26,898 nt of DNA from assembly GCA_036897625.1 (NCBI GenBank), contig JAYMTA010000556.1:1-26898 (forward strand), given 5' to 3'. Positions 17,862 to 26,435 of the stretch are shown here, one piece after another. The stretch comes from Pelargonium cotyledonis. Taxonomy: Eukaryota; Streptophyta; Magnoliopsida; Geraniales; Geraniaceae. The translations under genes were made by a program, and so were the position numbers. Every line of letters begins with the position of its first letter. The first letter of the stretch is position 1. Under the pieces are notes generated by a model that had not been told where the DNA came from, did no database searches, and saw only the letters and a program-made list of their open reading frames with translations.

Positions 17862-18130
17862 TTATTTATTTGGTCTGCACGAGTCGTGATTCAAGTATCC
17901 TTTAGTCTGTTAGGCATTACTTTGTAGCAATATGTTTCTCTGTTTGTAATGAAAAATGTATTTTCTTCATCCTCCTCAGCCATCTTTATCTAATTGTATC
18001 CTAAAATGAAGCTAAGTACTTCATGACCTGAGTAGACCGAGTAGTTGATCTTCTTCTTCTCTGTTTGAAATGTTTGTAACTCGTCGACTTGATTAAGTGT
18101 TGCTTTAGTAGTCGCCAAAGTTTTTTTTAT
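17862..18130 (-). pseudogene. Ty3/gypsy Tat-lineage RT, N-terminal part of the interrupted element
   Basis: Minus-strand reading gives YSGHEVLSF, GYN*IKM (family: GYNQIxM, with Gln changed to stop), then EEDEENTFFITNRETYCYKV and MPNRLK (family: DEEKTxFxTxxGxYCYxVMPFGLKN). This is the RT fingers-palm region just before the YxDD motif. The next 80 or so residues, including YxDD, are missing; a SINE fragment and the MULE occupy that place before RT resumes at 16355. Confidence 0.8.
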
Positions 18131-18469
18131 TTCAACATCTCCTCAATTCTCAAAAAGAAAATACTATCTAGAAACATCATTTAGCTTCTACTCTTTTTTC
18201 GGAACTACAACACTTTGACCCTTGTCGGAGCAAGAGGTATTTTGTGTTGACTGTTATGTTCAACTCGTTTAGGAATGATCGTGTGGAGAGGTGATATAGT
18301 GTCAACGATTTGGTGAACAATGCATGAATTCTAGTGTCGTGCTACCCTTGCTTGGTGTGACAAACAAGTCGAATTTGTCGATCATGTAAATATGAGATTT
18401 TTTTTGGTTTCTCTAATTCTTTATTTCTTGAAGTAAATTCTTTCTTTAAGGATCTTTATTGGCTCTAAA
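18131..18469 (-). other. Decayed stretch between Tat protease and RT
   Basis: By position this should be the protease-RT spacer of the minus-strand Tat element. I could not align any block with confidence. Frames are full of stops. Confidence 0.4.
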
Positions 18470-18600
18470 CAAGCTCGGAAGACGATCTCGGTCTATTTGT
18501 TTGTGTTTACGAGAACTATGTCGATTTGATAGGTACCTTCGACTATCAGTTTGACCTATGACAAAGTCTTCACGTGGGATGTGGATCCCAACCTAATCCT
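18470..18600 (-). pseudogene. Ty3/gypsy Tat-lineage protease relic, active site lost
   Basis: On the minus strand an HPHEDFVI-like block (near 18580-18560) is followed by LIVEGTYQIDIVLVNTNK and then, after a stop, TEIVF. The Tat protease family has HDDALVVxLxIxxYxVxRVLVDTGSSxDIxF here. The alignment implies that the catalytic Asp became Asn and the Gly-Ser motif is lost. Upstream (18600-18840) a polar segment with KKHKDPPS may be the gag-protease spacer. The order protease (here), RT (17862-18130), RNase H (15770-16355) on one strand supports one element. The identification is by pattern only. Confidence 0.5.
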
Positions 18601-19439
18601 CCTCGCCCTAGTTGACGGTTGAGGGAGGATCTTTGTGCTTTTTTGTGGGTCTTTCGAATGCTTCTTTGATGTCGGGTTCAAAAAATGTCGTTCCACTAGT
18701 CATGCAGTCCATCTTGAGTTCTTCCACCCACGATCTTTCTTTGGATTTGGTCCTGCAAAACAAAGAACATTTTACAAAGACAGCCCATTTGATGCCTAAG
18801 TTATTACATTGTTATAGGAAATCTCTTTTTAATAAATGAGTCTCCTACCCATTTTATGATTGACTCTGTGTATCAATATTGATGTCTAGTTGCGCAGTGT
18901 GGGGGATATTCTCATCGATTTTTATTTTCCGCATGTGATAGCTAGTTTAGGTGTTTGACGGTAACAACGCGTATGAGAGCTCTTAGACTCGGCTAATGCA
19001 CCCAAGAAGTAATAATTAAGTCAAATGTGGGACTAAAGCGAACCCCACCTTACCAGCGACAAACAATGAATTGATACGTTGCGAAAATGGTATCAAATAC
19101 AAATATTCATCTCTTGGTAAGAGAATGAGATCTCTTACAATTGATGTTCACTCTCTCTATACATTATTTCTTTAGAAACTACTTAAAGAAGTTTGTTATT
19201 TAGCACGAATTCATACCCGTACGCTCGAGACGATGCTCTAAACCACATTTAGTGGTGTCATTGTTTGGTTTGTTTCATCGCACAAAGCTCAGCTTCAAGT
19301 CGTCGTGGATAGAGGATTGATCATAAGACTTAAACAATAACATTTAAAAAAATTGCATAATATGTGGACAATACAACAAAAACTTCTAAAGTGACCAAAT
19401 TGATTAGTTCAAAATAGGTGCATTAGTAGATATATAAAG
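18601..19439. other. Non-coding stretch
   Basis: No gene is recognised. The + frame at 18612-18839 is opposite the probable Tat gag-protease spacer and is a shadow. 18890-19320 may contain the 5' part of the Tat element (gag, leader or LTR), but I could not recognise boundaries or a primer-binding site. Confidence 0.3.
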
Positions 19440-19499
19440 AAAAACAAATATAAGTTAAGCCATACTTATTTTTGCTTAGGTTGAGCCAAACCAATATGA

Positions 19500-19660
19500 A
19501 ATAACACTACATTCAAAATTTCACTCATAACCGTTTCAATTAATTTGTAGAAGCAAAGCAACCCGCTAGATCGAGGTTTCTAATGAGGTATCACAACCTC
19601 ATTTGTGACTTAACCCAAATATTTCTTAACTTATGATCTTTGGTGTGCACACGCGCGCGG
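19500..19660 (+). repeat. Microsatellite-ended repeat, copy A
   Basis: It has the family order ATTCAAAATTTCAC, GAAGCAAAGCAACCCGCTAG, TCTAATGAGGTATCACAACC and TCATTTGTGACTTAACC, and ends in a GTGTGCACACGCGCGCGG run. Compare copies B (20704-20870) and C (20985-21200). Confidence 0.55.
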
Positions 19661-19724
19661 AGTAATGAGATTTTAAGACAATAATTAGTTGGTTTAGCTT
19701 AAGCTAGAACTAACATAGTAGCAC

Positions 19725-19815
19725 CTCATTAAAAATTTGGATTCGAGCGTGTCGCTTATGTCCAAAAAATTCGTTAGGCCGGCGAATACGAGTAGCATTT
19801 TTAATGTGATGTAAT
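19725..19815 (-). repeat. Microsatellite-ended repeat, inverted copy D
   Basis: Its reverse complement opens ACATCACATTAAAAATGC and closes GAATCCAAATTTTTAATGAG, paralleling the CATTAAAATTCA ... GGATCCAAGTATTTTAATGAG frame of copy C. Diverged; orientation opposite to A, B and C. Confidence 0.4.
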
Positions 19816-19924
19816 CTACTAATTAGTGTGATTTATCCTAATCTAAAATAAATTTGGCTTATGCTCCTTCTCTCTCTCTACATACTTACACATATACATT
19901 TTTTGTTTTAGACGAAGCCGCAAA

Positions 19925-20046
19925 TGACACGTCATTAAAATTTATGAATTCTATAGGTCACTTTTCGCCCACATACATTTGGGGTAGTAAATCTAATATG
20001 GTGTCATCACTTCATTGATTTGACTTAGGTTACAAATAAATTAGCT
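19925..20046 (+). repeat. Microsatellite-ended repeat, copy E
   Basis: It shares CATTAAAATTTATGAATTC, then GGTGTCATCACTTCATTGAT and TTGACTTAGGTT with the other copies, and runs straight into the CA microsatellite at 20047. Confidence 0.4.
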
Positions 20047-20066
20047 CACACACATACACACACACA

Positions 20067-20103
<37 letters not shown>
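20047..20103. repeat. (CA)n microsatellite
   Basis: CA dinucleotides over 57 bp with two TA interruptions. It joins repeat copy E on the left to a MITE lacking its left half on the right. Confidence 0.95.
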
Positions 20104-20104
<1 letters not shown>

Positions 20105-20326
20105 ACATTATTACTTTTGACATTTGTCAAATATGTTCCTCAAACCCAATAGAATAAATAGTTTTAAAGCATAAAAATAATTTGAAATAACAAAAAATAT
20201 AGGTGTGAGTCCAACTATTACACTCATTAGAGTGTAACCATTGTAGAGATGAGTATAATGAGTGATGTGGCAATTGTAGGTCCACTCTATTTTACACTCG
20301 TTAGAGTGTAACCATTGTGAATGCTC
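20104..20326. mobile_element. Tourist-like MITE, copy 1, left half missing
   Basis: It aligns with the right part of copy 2. Shared blocks are TTGACATTTGTCAAAT, ATAGGTGTGAGTCCA, CTATTACACTCATTAGAGTG, GAGTATAATGAGTGATGTGG and the end GTGAATGCTC, followed by TAA (20327-20329). The left half expected from copy 2 is replaced by the CA microsatellite. Confidence 0.65.
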
Positions 20327-20329
20327 TAA

Positions 20330-20700
20330 GGGCATTGTAATAGTGGTGTAATGAGAGTATAATAACATAGTAATATGTGTTATATAATATAATATTCATT
20401 TAGTGAGGTAATCATGCATTATGCATCTAATATATATTATACACATAACACATGATTATAGTTGACACTTGTCAAATTTCTTCTTCAAATCAAATAAAAA
20501 TATTTTTAAAGTTGCAAAAAGACAAATAAAAAATAATTTAAAAGTACAAAAATAGTTTAAAATTGTAAAGAAATATAGATGTGGATTCATTCTATTACAC
20601 TTATTAGAGTGTAACTATTGTGGGATTTAGTATAATCAAAATGGAAGATGATGTGTCAATTCTATTACAGTCTCTGGAGTGTAAATAATTGGAGATGCTC
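20330..20700. mobile_element. Tourist-like MITE, copy 2, complete
   Basis: It begins GGGCATTGTAATAGT and ends in GGAGATGCTC (reverse complement GAGCATCTCC), with TAA directly on both sides (20327-20329 and 20701-20703). TAA duplications and GGGCATTG/GAGCATCTCC-like ends fit PIF/Harbinger-derived Tourist MITEs. The inverted ends match only partly. The 371 bp carry no coding signal. It was inserted exactly at the end of copy 1 in the same orientation. Confidence 0.65.
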
Positions 20701-20703
20701 TAA

Positions 20704-20870
20704 GCCAAATAATTTTGGCTTAAACTCTTATATAATGAGGTTTTGTCACCACATTAAAATTCATTCATTCTCACTCAAGTGAATTTGTGGGAGTAGAGCA
20801 ACCCACTAGATCCAAATATTTTAATGAGGTGTCATAACCTGCTCCGCTCCTAAAAAACTACTTTGTCGAG
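20704..20870 (+). repeat. Microsatellite-ended repeat, copy B
   Basis: Contains AATTTTGGCTTAAACTC, GAGGTTTTGTCACCACATTA, AAATTCATTC, GTGAATTTGTGGGAGTAGAG, CAACCCACTAGATCCAAATA and TTTTAATGAGGTGTCATAAC. It is cut off before the terminal microsatellite. Closest to copy C. Confidence 0.65.
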
Positions 20871-20984
20871 TATGTGTGAATTTTAATGATGTGTAATATT
20901 ATGATTGAATTGAGTTAGGCTAAACCATAAATAACATGTATGTATGTAAGCCTAGATTAAGAATAAAAAAAGTCTATAAGCCTA

Positions 20985-21200
20985 AACTATTTTAGCTTAG
21001 CCTAAGCAAACTATGAAATTTTACCACCACATTAAAATTCACTTGTGCGATTATAGTCACGAAAGTGAATTTGTTAGAGCAGAGTGACCCGTTGGATCCA
21101 AGTATTTTAATGAGTTGTCACAACCTCATTGATGACTCCACCTAAATCAAATAATATTTGAACGAAGATATTGCTCTGTGTGTGTGTTAATGTATATATA
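20985..21200 (+). repeat. Microsatellite-ended repeat, copy C
   Basis: The best-preserved copy: TTTTAGCTTAGCCTAAGC, ACCACATTAAAATTCAC, AAAGTGAATTTGTTAGAGCA, GAGTGACCCGTTGGATCCAA, GTATTTTAATGAGTTGTCAC, AACCTCATTGATGACTCC, then CTCTGTGTGTGTGTTAATG. It closes with a short TG run and a TATATATA tract. Confidence 0.65.
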
Positions 21201-21230
21201 GCCTGATTCTTGCTCTATTCATATATAACA

Positions 21231-21564
21231 GGGGGGAAATTCAAATTAGTTTCTGAATTATTCAGTTCGTGTCATTTTAATTTCTCAATTATCAAATGGG
21301 TCATTTTGATCCAAACGGTTTCAAAAATCACGTCATTTAAGGACATTTCATCAAATACACTGATGGAATTCATTAAATCGTTATGACGTGTAAATTTTTT
21401 AAAATATTTTTTATTTTAATTTTAACGATTCCCTTAACAAATTTGACCGAATGTCCTTAAATGACTCGTTCAAATAACATATGAACTAAATTGGCTCGTT
21501 TGATAATTGAATGACTAAAATGACACGAACAAAGTAGATAATGAATTAATTTGAACATTTTTCC
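21231..21564. mobile_element. Foldback MULE-type MITE
   Basis: The 334-bp element is almost one long hairpin. Its left arm (from GGGGGGAAATTCAAATTAG) and the reverse complement of its right arm (GGAAAAATGTTCAAATTAA) match for about 150 bp. Shared blocks include TTCGTGTCATTTTA, TCAATTATCAAA and GTCATTTAAGGACATT. Flanking 9-mers TATATAACA (21222-21230) and TATATAATA (21565-21573) differ at one base, the target-duplication length of Mutator-like elements. It has no coding potential. The ends resemble those of the MULE at 16363-17714 only in the first few bases. Confidence 0.85.
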
Positions 21565-21573
21565 TATATAATA

Positions 21574-21898
21574 TGATTAGTAATCTTGATGGTATAAAAG
21601 AAACAATAGTTCGAATGTTTCTCTTGGATTCTATCTCCATAGTCATAGATGTTGCACTAGTTGGGTATGTGGGACACAATTGCAATGTTGGCCGGGACCA
21701 TCTCACTGTGGGCTTTGCTGATAGCAAACCAAGGTTTAAAAGCCCACCTATCCACAGCTGTCGGCATCAAATTTTAGGGCCCCACAACCTTCTTAAGTAG
21801 CTGCCTTTCGCAACCTTCCTTTAATTGTTACAACTATTTAAAAACTTTGTTTCTTACTCATTACTCACCATGATTCCTTTCTTTCTTTACAAAAGGTT
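21574..21898. other. Non-coding stretch
   Basis: A 75-codon + frame (21573-21800) is open but has no recognisable feature, and a minus frame overlaps it. Nothing else is seen. Confidence 0.3.
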
Positions 21899-22067
21899 AA
21901 AATTGGTAAGCTAGAAAGTTTTATTTGTTCATTTTGGTACGCAAATTTTTATTATTTAATTTGTTAGCTCTCGAAGTATGCTAAAATTGGTAAGCTAGAA
22001 AGTTTTATTTGTTCATTTTTGTACGCAATTTTTTTATTATTTAATTTGTTAGCGATAGAAGTATACT
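21899..22067. repeat. 84-bp tandem duplication
   Basis: Copy 1 (21899-21982) and copy 2 (21983-22067) both read AAAATTGGTAAGCTAGAAAG, TTTTATTTGTTCATTTT, GTACGCAA and TTATTATTTAATTTGTTAGC. Only about eight differences are seen, most near the end, so this is a recent duplication. Confidence 0.9.
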
Positions 22068-22549
22068 AAATCAATTTAGTATTGATTGGCATAAAAATCA
22101 AGAATAAATCAGTTAACGATCGAGGGACACATAATTTGCTCGGTCGGTCAAAAAAGTCGGATTGGGTCGGAAGATCCCTGAAGACCTGAAAGATGCCCGA
22201 GAAAATAAATCCAAGATCGTGCGGCTAGGTCTCGCACATCTTTGCGCCTCGCCCATCTTCGTGTGTGCACGTCTGTGCATATGTGCAGCTGCACGCTTCC
22301 ATCTGCACACTCACGCCCGCAAACTTCCATCCGTCGATGCGGCTCACTCTACCAAAACGACACACTCGCCTTTTGTGACTTGCACCACTCCATGCTCTCG
22401 CTCATCAACTACAACAACCTCCATGTTCATTAGGTTCTATCACCTAATGATGTCTCCAACACTTAACTCTGCAAAGTGCAGAGCTTTTGCCTGAAGAGAG
22501 AGACTCTCCTTCCATGTGCCTCATCCTTATTTAAGAAATCTCTAGTCAT
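22068..22549. other. Stretch with a GC-rich core, no recognised gene
   Basis: 22140-22400 is richer in C and G. A 110-codon + frame (22162-22494) overlaps other frames on both strands and has His/Cys/Arg-rich low-complexity text from a TGTGTGCACGTCTGTGCATA tract. I do not call a gene. It may be part of the LTR of the retroelement to the right. Confidence 0.3.
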
Positions 22550-22922
22550 GTTGGTGTGCAGATCTAACTGGATGGAGACGTGAAAAGGGAATGAGCACAT
22601 GCGAGTAGTCACTTAACATCGGTCAACCAAAGGTCGCCCAATGGCAAGTAAACCCAAAGGCTAGAATTAGGGCCCTAAGCCTTTAGAAAAAAGGTCAAAA
22701 CTTTTATCATTTAATTTAATAACTTGTCATTCAAAACCAAAAACACCCTCAAAAGTGATCTTTGCGCTCTTCAAGTGTTCTTCGTGCGCTCTTCACTCTT
22801 TGAACGAACTACGAAGATTTGATTCAACTTTCGATTATATAAAATTGTTTGTGTCTGGAGATCTCATTCTCACATCGGAGGTTGTTTCCTAGGCACACAC
22901 TCGGGGCTCAACTTAACAGTGC
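22550..22922 (+). mobile_element. Possible Ty3/gypsy Tat-type LTR, 3' part
   Basis: The end of this stretch (CACATCGGAGGTTGTTTCCT, AGGCACACACTCGGGGC) has the wording of the last 60 bases of many Tat/Athila LTRs (ATCGGAGGGTC...GGACACCCCCGG). A TATA-like ATTATATAAAA lies about 70 bp upstream, near 22836. Borders are not seen and no second LTR is present. The gag-like frame at 23148 supports the call. Confidence 0.4.
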
Positions 22923-23147
22923 ATTACCTTGTGCAGACTCAGCAAGAGTTGGAGCATAGTCAATGTACTGAGAGGATCTGAAGAATTACCCTGACGTGGA
23001 TTTGACCTAAGAAATAGACTTTGACTAAGGATAAGAAGACTAGACGATGACGTTTAACACCTTAATTTTTTAGCTGGAAAAGATGGTCAAATAAATTAGT
23101 TTCATTGTCAAGAACGTGTTGAAAGCCCACACTGATATCCTTCATCG

Positions 23148-23357
23148 ATGATGAAGACAATGGAAGAAGAGAGAAAACATGAAAAAGGAGAAGTTCACTC
23201 ATCAAGTGACAGGAATAACCCTGACCATCAAAAGATTGCTACCTCTCATAGGAGCAAGGACAACCGCTACTCTAAGAAAACCTTAGTCGTTCGAGCAGAG
23301 CTTCCTGCTACCTCTGCTCACCAGGGGACAAGAGTTGAAAAGATAAATGACCAATGA
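23148..23357 (+). pseudogene. Possible Tat gag fragment
   Basis: A 69-codon frame starting ATGATGAAG encodes a very polar Lys/Arg/Glu/Asp/Ser-rich segment (EEERKHEKGEVHSSSDRNN; SHRSKDNRYSKK). This is like the charged region after the capsid part in Tat gag. It lies 225 bp after the possible LTR end, in the same direction. There is no zinc knuckle. A charged low-complexity frame is weak evidence. Confidence 0.3.
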
Positions 23358-24309
23358 TCAAGCAAATGATACTAGCGCTACCCATCGCCTATTTCTTCTT
23401 CAGTTTTTTTACTTGGATTGGGCTATTAGCACCTCCGACTATTATGTCTTTACTAGAAAGCTTATCGTTAATAAAAGTTAATAAAAGTTCGTTGTTACTT
23501 AAAATACATACAAATAAACCATTATAGGCAATAGAATTTAGAACTATTTTACAAACTATTACATATTGATCCAACACATCAAAACCCATCAACTCAATAA
23601 AATTAACCCTCTCAAATCTTAAATCATGCAAACTAAAACCCCAATACTAAATAGAATAGAAAATATAAACAAAAACACATCTGACAAAATTGACAAAGCC
23701 TAAATATTTCGCGTTGAGTATATGCTAGTTTGTGAGGGTAGGTTTATCACAGGTAGTTTGATTATTTTCATATTTCTATGCTTTAAGTCAAATATTAATA
23801 CTTACTATTTTATGAAATTTGTTTCCACTCTCATGGTGAAGGTTGTGATAGGTTTTTCATTTTCAAAAGTTTTGTTTTGTATTATCTTTTCTTTTTGGAA
23901 CTTTTGTTCGTTATTAGTCAGCGCATTTTGTTTGGGACTAATGCACAACTCAAAGGCTGATTTTATTGTTGTATTGCTGCAATTAAGTTTTAAACCAACT
24001 ATACAACCAATGTTTGGTTATTCTTCTAAAATTTCAGATACACGAATTAGGTTAGGATTTGATTACATGTTAGGTATATGTTCATGATAAAATCTGTAAT
24101 TCGTTGTTGATTAATTATTAATCAAAGTATTATTTGCTTAAAAACTCTTTACATCTCACCTTAAGTGTTTTCCAATTGAAACACACATTTTTATACGAAT
24201 GATAAGTTCTTCGTCCAAAAAAATTTCTTGAATGCATTACTTATTGAATAAAGCAGATTTTCTCATCATGACGGTGAGTTCTTGTCGCGTAGAGGGCAAT
24301 TAGTGTTCG
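23358..24309. other. AT-rich non-coding stretch
   Basis: A small tandem repeat (GTTAATAAAA twice) is at 23467-23486. The 121-codon + frame at 23722-24087 encodes a Phe/Leu/Ile-rich text produced by T-rich DNA, and no family is recognised. Nothing else is called. Confidence 0.3.
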
Positions 24310-24645
24310 TTAGGTGATTTGTGCGGTGCGTGATGCGGCGGTTGGTAAGGAGATCAAGTTCGGAGGAAGGGGCTCACTTGATTCAATTCTATCCGAAGGG
24401 GAGGCACTACCGGCTCCTTTGGTTTGGCTTTGAGAGACATTCGGCTCATCTCCAGTAGTATTTGGTTTTGTTTTATCCTTTGTTAGCGAGTTTGTGAATT
24501 ATGTGGCTCGAGCTCTTGCTCCATCCTCTGATTCTATGTCAGACATAGTTGGTTGGATTGGTCATCGATCGGGTCCCGACATTGATTGTAACTCCTCTAG
24601 TGCTTGATTTGAATTAATAAAACTTATCGGTTTGAGTTAGAAAAA
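24310..24645 (+). pseudogene. LINE ORF2 C-terminal RNase H-like tail and short 3' end
   Basis: In the + frame SFVSEFVNYVARALAPSSDS resembles the final helix of the RVT_3/RNase H domain in plant non-LTR elements (FVPRxxNxVAHxLAR), followed by MSDIVGWIGHRSGPDI and a stop near 24606. Upstream, VRDAAVGKEI and SEGEALPAPL fit the middle of that domain (AEALA). An AATAAAA is at 24617-24623, and the unit ends with a short A run near 24641. Frames are shifted, so it is a relic. It differs in strand and sequence from the LINE at 9372-10115. Confidence 0.5.
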
Positions 24646-25283
24646 CACAACTATGAAGTCACATGTGCCAATACAAACACAGTGCAATTTACTAGGTAAT
24701 TCATAAACTTGATAAATATGAATCAATTATAATTTTGGTAATTTATTCTGTATTCTTGTTCTGGCTAACTGAAATGAAATTTGAAAACACAATAATATAC
24801 GTTACTCAATCCAAGGCTCCATTTTATGCATGCACAAATCGGTTGATAGATCATTTTCAAGAATTCATTTAACCTTGGTAGATTTATTCATGTATACATG
24901 AAAACCATCTATCAATGGTGAAACATGAAATTAAATTTGAAGTACAAAACTATGCTTCCCAACACCTTCCGTTTCTACCACATAAGGTTTCAAATTAATT
25001 CATGTGGGCGCTTCTGCATAAATGTTTGCCCTAAATTATTACAAACCATACCTGCCATCAACTAGCAATTCTAATTGTTCCTTTCACCTAAAATGATCAA
25101 ACACTTCTTATACATAATTATACACAACAACTTAAGGACCTCCTTTTTTTAATGCCTCTAATCTCTATTCTGCAATTTTTTTGGGGTCTACTTTTTTAGT
25201 TAAAGCCATTATGATACTGTATATTATATTTCAATGTTTTATTTTTGTGAGTACCAGAAAAAGGAAAGAATAGTTATAGAAAT
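24646..25283. other. AT-rich non-coding stretch
   Basis: No repeat or coding signal is recognised. It could be flanking or untranslated sequence of a host gene, but no exon can be supported. Confidence 0.3.
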
Positions 25284-25432
25284 ATGGAAGAAAAGTTTTT
25301 TTTGTGTCTTTTATTAGTGAATGGAATGACCATATCTCAAGAAAATAAATATACTATCTATGTGCAGACTGCAGATAATTCCTTAGAAAAGGATAGGGCT
25401 GTGTCTGTAATGAACTTATGCAGGAATTCAAG
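25284..25432 (+). CDS. Possible small first exon, unidentified
   Basis: An ATG opens a frame reading MEEKFFLCLLLVNGMTISQE, with a short hydrophobic run like a weak signal peptide, then KYTIYVQTADNSLEKDRAVS. The frame stays open to 25472, but CAAG|GTACAA at 25432/25433 would be a plausible splice donor. A TATA-like TGTATATTATATTT lies about 65 bp upstream. No downstream exon was found; the following sequence is a tandem duplication. Chance is quite possible. Confidence 0.15.
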
Positions 25433-25461
25433 GTACAACATCGATACTGATCACCATCCAA

Positions 25462-26200
25462 CAACGAGTTAATAATCGATAAATAAGTCGTTTAATCAAT
25501 AGTTGTCTAACATTGCATGCATGTCATACTAATCAGAACTACTCCATTGTGAAAGTAAGTTATTCTTTCACGTAATAAAACAATAAGAGAGTGGATTGGC
25601 CGGGGCGCATGTGACCTCATGCATGTGCTTTCTCGTTTGATTCGATGTGACATGATCTGGTTTTATTTTAAATTCAATCTTATTTATGAAGTAGCAAAGA
25701 GTTTTTAGTATATTATGTCAGCTTCACTTTTAACACATATTTTTCATTAGTTTGGATTCTCTAAAAATCGCTACATAAAAAGAAGCGAATCAAAGCACTT
25801 AGATTTCAAGTTTCTTGTAGAGTAACAAAAGAGAAACAACGAGTTAATAACAATTTAACAAATACGTTGTTTAATCAAAAAACTGCTTAACGTTGCATGC
25901 AGGTCACAGTTTTGATCAAAACTACTCCAAGTTAATTACTCTTGAACGTAAAAAAGCAAGAAAGCGGATTGGCGCGTGTGACCACATGGATGTGCTTTCT
26001 CGTGTGTGATCTTTATGAGGCATCTGATCTAATCTTAAATTCAATCGAATTTCTCATGAATTACCAAAATTATATCTAACAACTTCACTTTTAACCCATA
26101 TTTTTCATCAGTTTGGATTCTCTAAAACACACCACATAACTATATCTAACAACTCTCAACTGGTTTCAAGTTTCAGATAAAGTAACGAACTTAACCAGCA
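25462..26200. repeat. 375-bp tandem duplication
   Basis: Copy 1 (25462-25836) and copy 2 (25837 to about 26200) align along their whole length. Anchors: CAACGAGTTAATAA, TTGCATGCA, GTGGATTGG/GCGGATTGG, GATGTGCTTTCTCGT/CATGTGCTTTCTCGT, CTTCACTTTTAAC, CATATTTTTCATTAGTTTGG and GGATTCTCTAAAA. Identity is perhaps 75 percent. CATGCATG words occur in copy 1 (near 25516 and 25619). No open frame is conserved between the copies, so this is non-coding DNA. Confidence 0.85.
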
Positions 26201-26228
26201 GAAAACCTAATATTATAAGGGAAATAAG

Positions 26229-26420
26229 TTTTTTTTTTTTTTTTTTTGACAAGCAACGGAACATCATACTCGAAGTAAAAATGTTTCACACTTTCCAAAG
26301 GGAGCGTCACCCTAAACCCCACCCCAAAAATCTCATCTCATACCATCGACAAGGAGGCTCGAACTTGATATCTCAGAAAAAATCCAAAGTGTTTTAACCA
26401 CTTGGCCCAACACGTTTTGG
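26229..26420 (-). mobile_element. tRNA-derived SINE with poly-A tail
   Basis: On the minus strand it has a polymerase III A box (GGCCAAGTGGTTAAAAC, complement of 26391-26407), a B box (GTTCGAGCC, complement of 26356-26364) about 25 bp on, a GGGGTGGGGTTTAGGGTG block and a 19-base poly-A tail (T-tract 26229-26247). The flanks TATAAGGGAAATAAG (26214-26228) and TATAAGAGAAAAATG (26421-26435) match at 12 of 15 bases and are the target-site duplication. Length of 192 bp is normal for a plant SINE such as Au. It is non-coding and mobilised in trans by LINE enzymes. A second, partial member is at 17727-17835. Confidence 0.85.
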
Positions 26421-26435
26421 TATAAGAGAAAAATG

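Noticed and set aside
18612-18839. 75-codon + frame
   Set aside because: Antisense to the probable gag-protease spacer of the Tat relic; no own features.
22162-22494. 110-codon + frame
   Set aside because: Open in several frames on both strands because of local GC-rich sequence; no domain or conserved pattern.
23722-24087. 121-codon + frame rich in Phe, Leu and Ile
   Set aside because: The composition follows from T-rich DNA. It looks like several membrane segments but has no family pattern.
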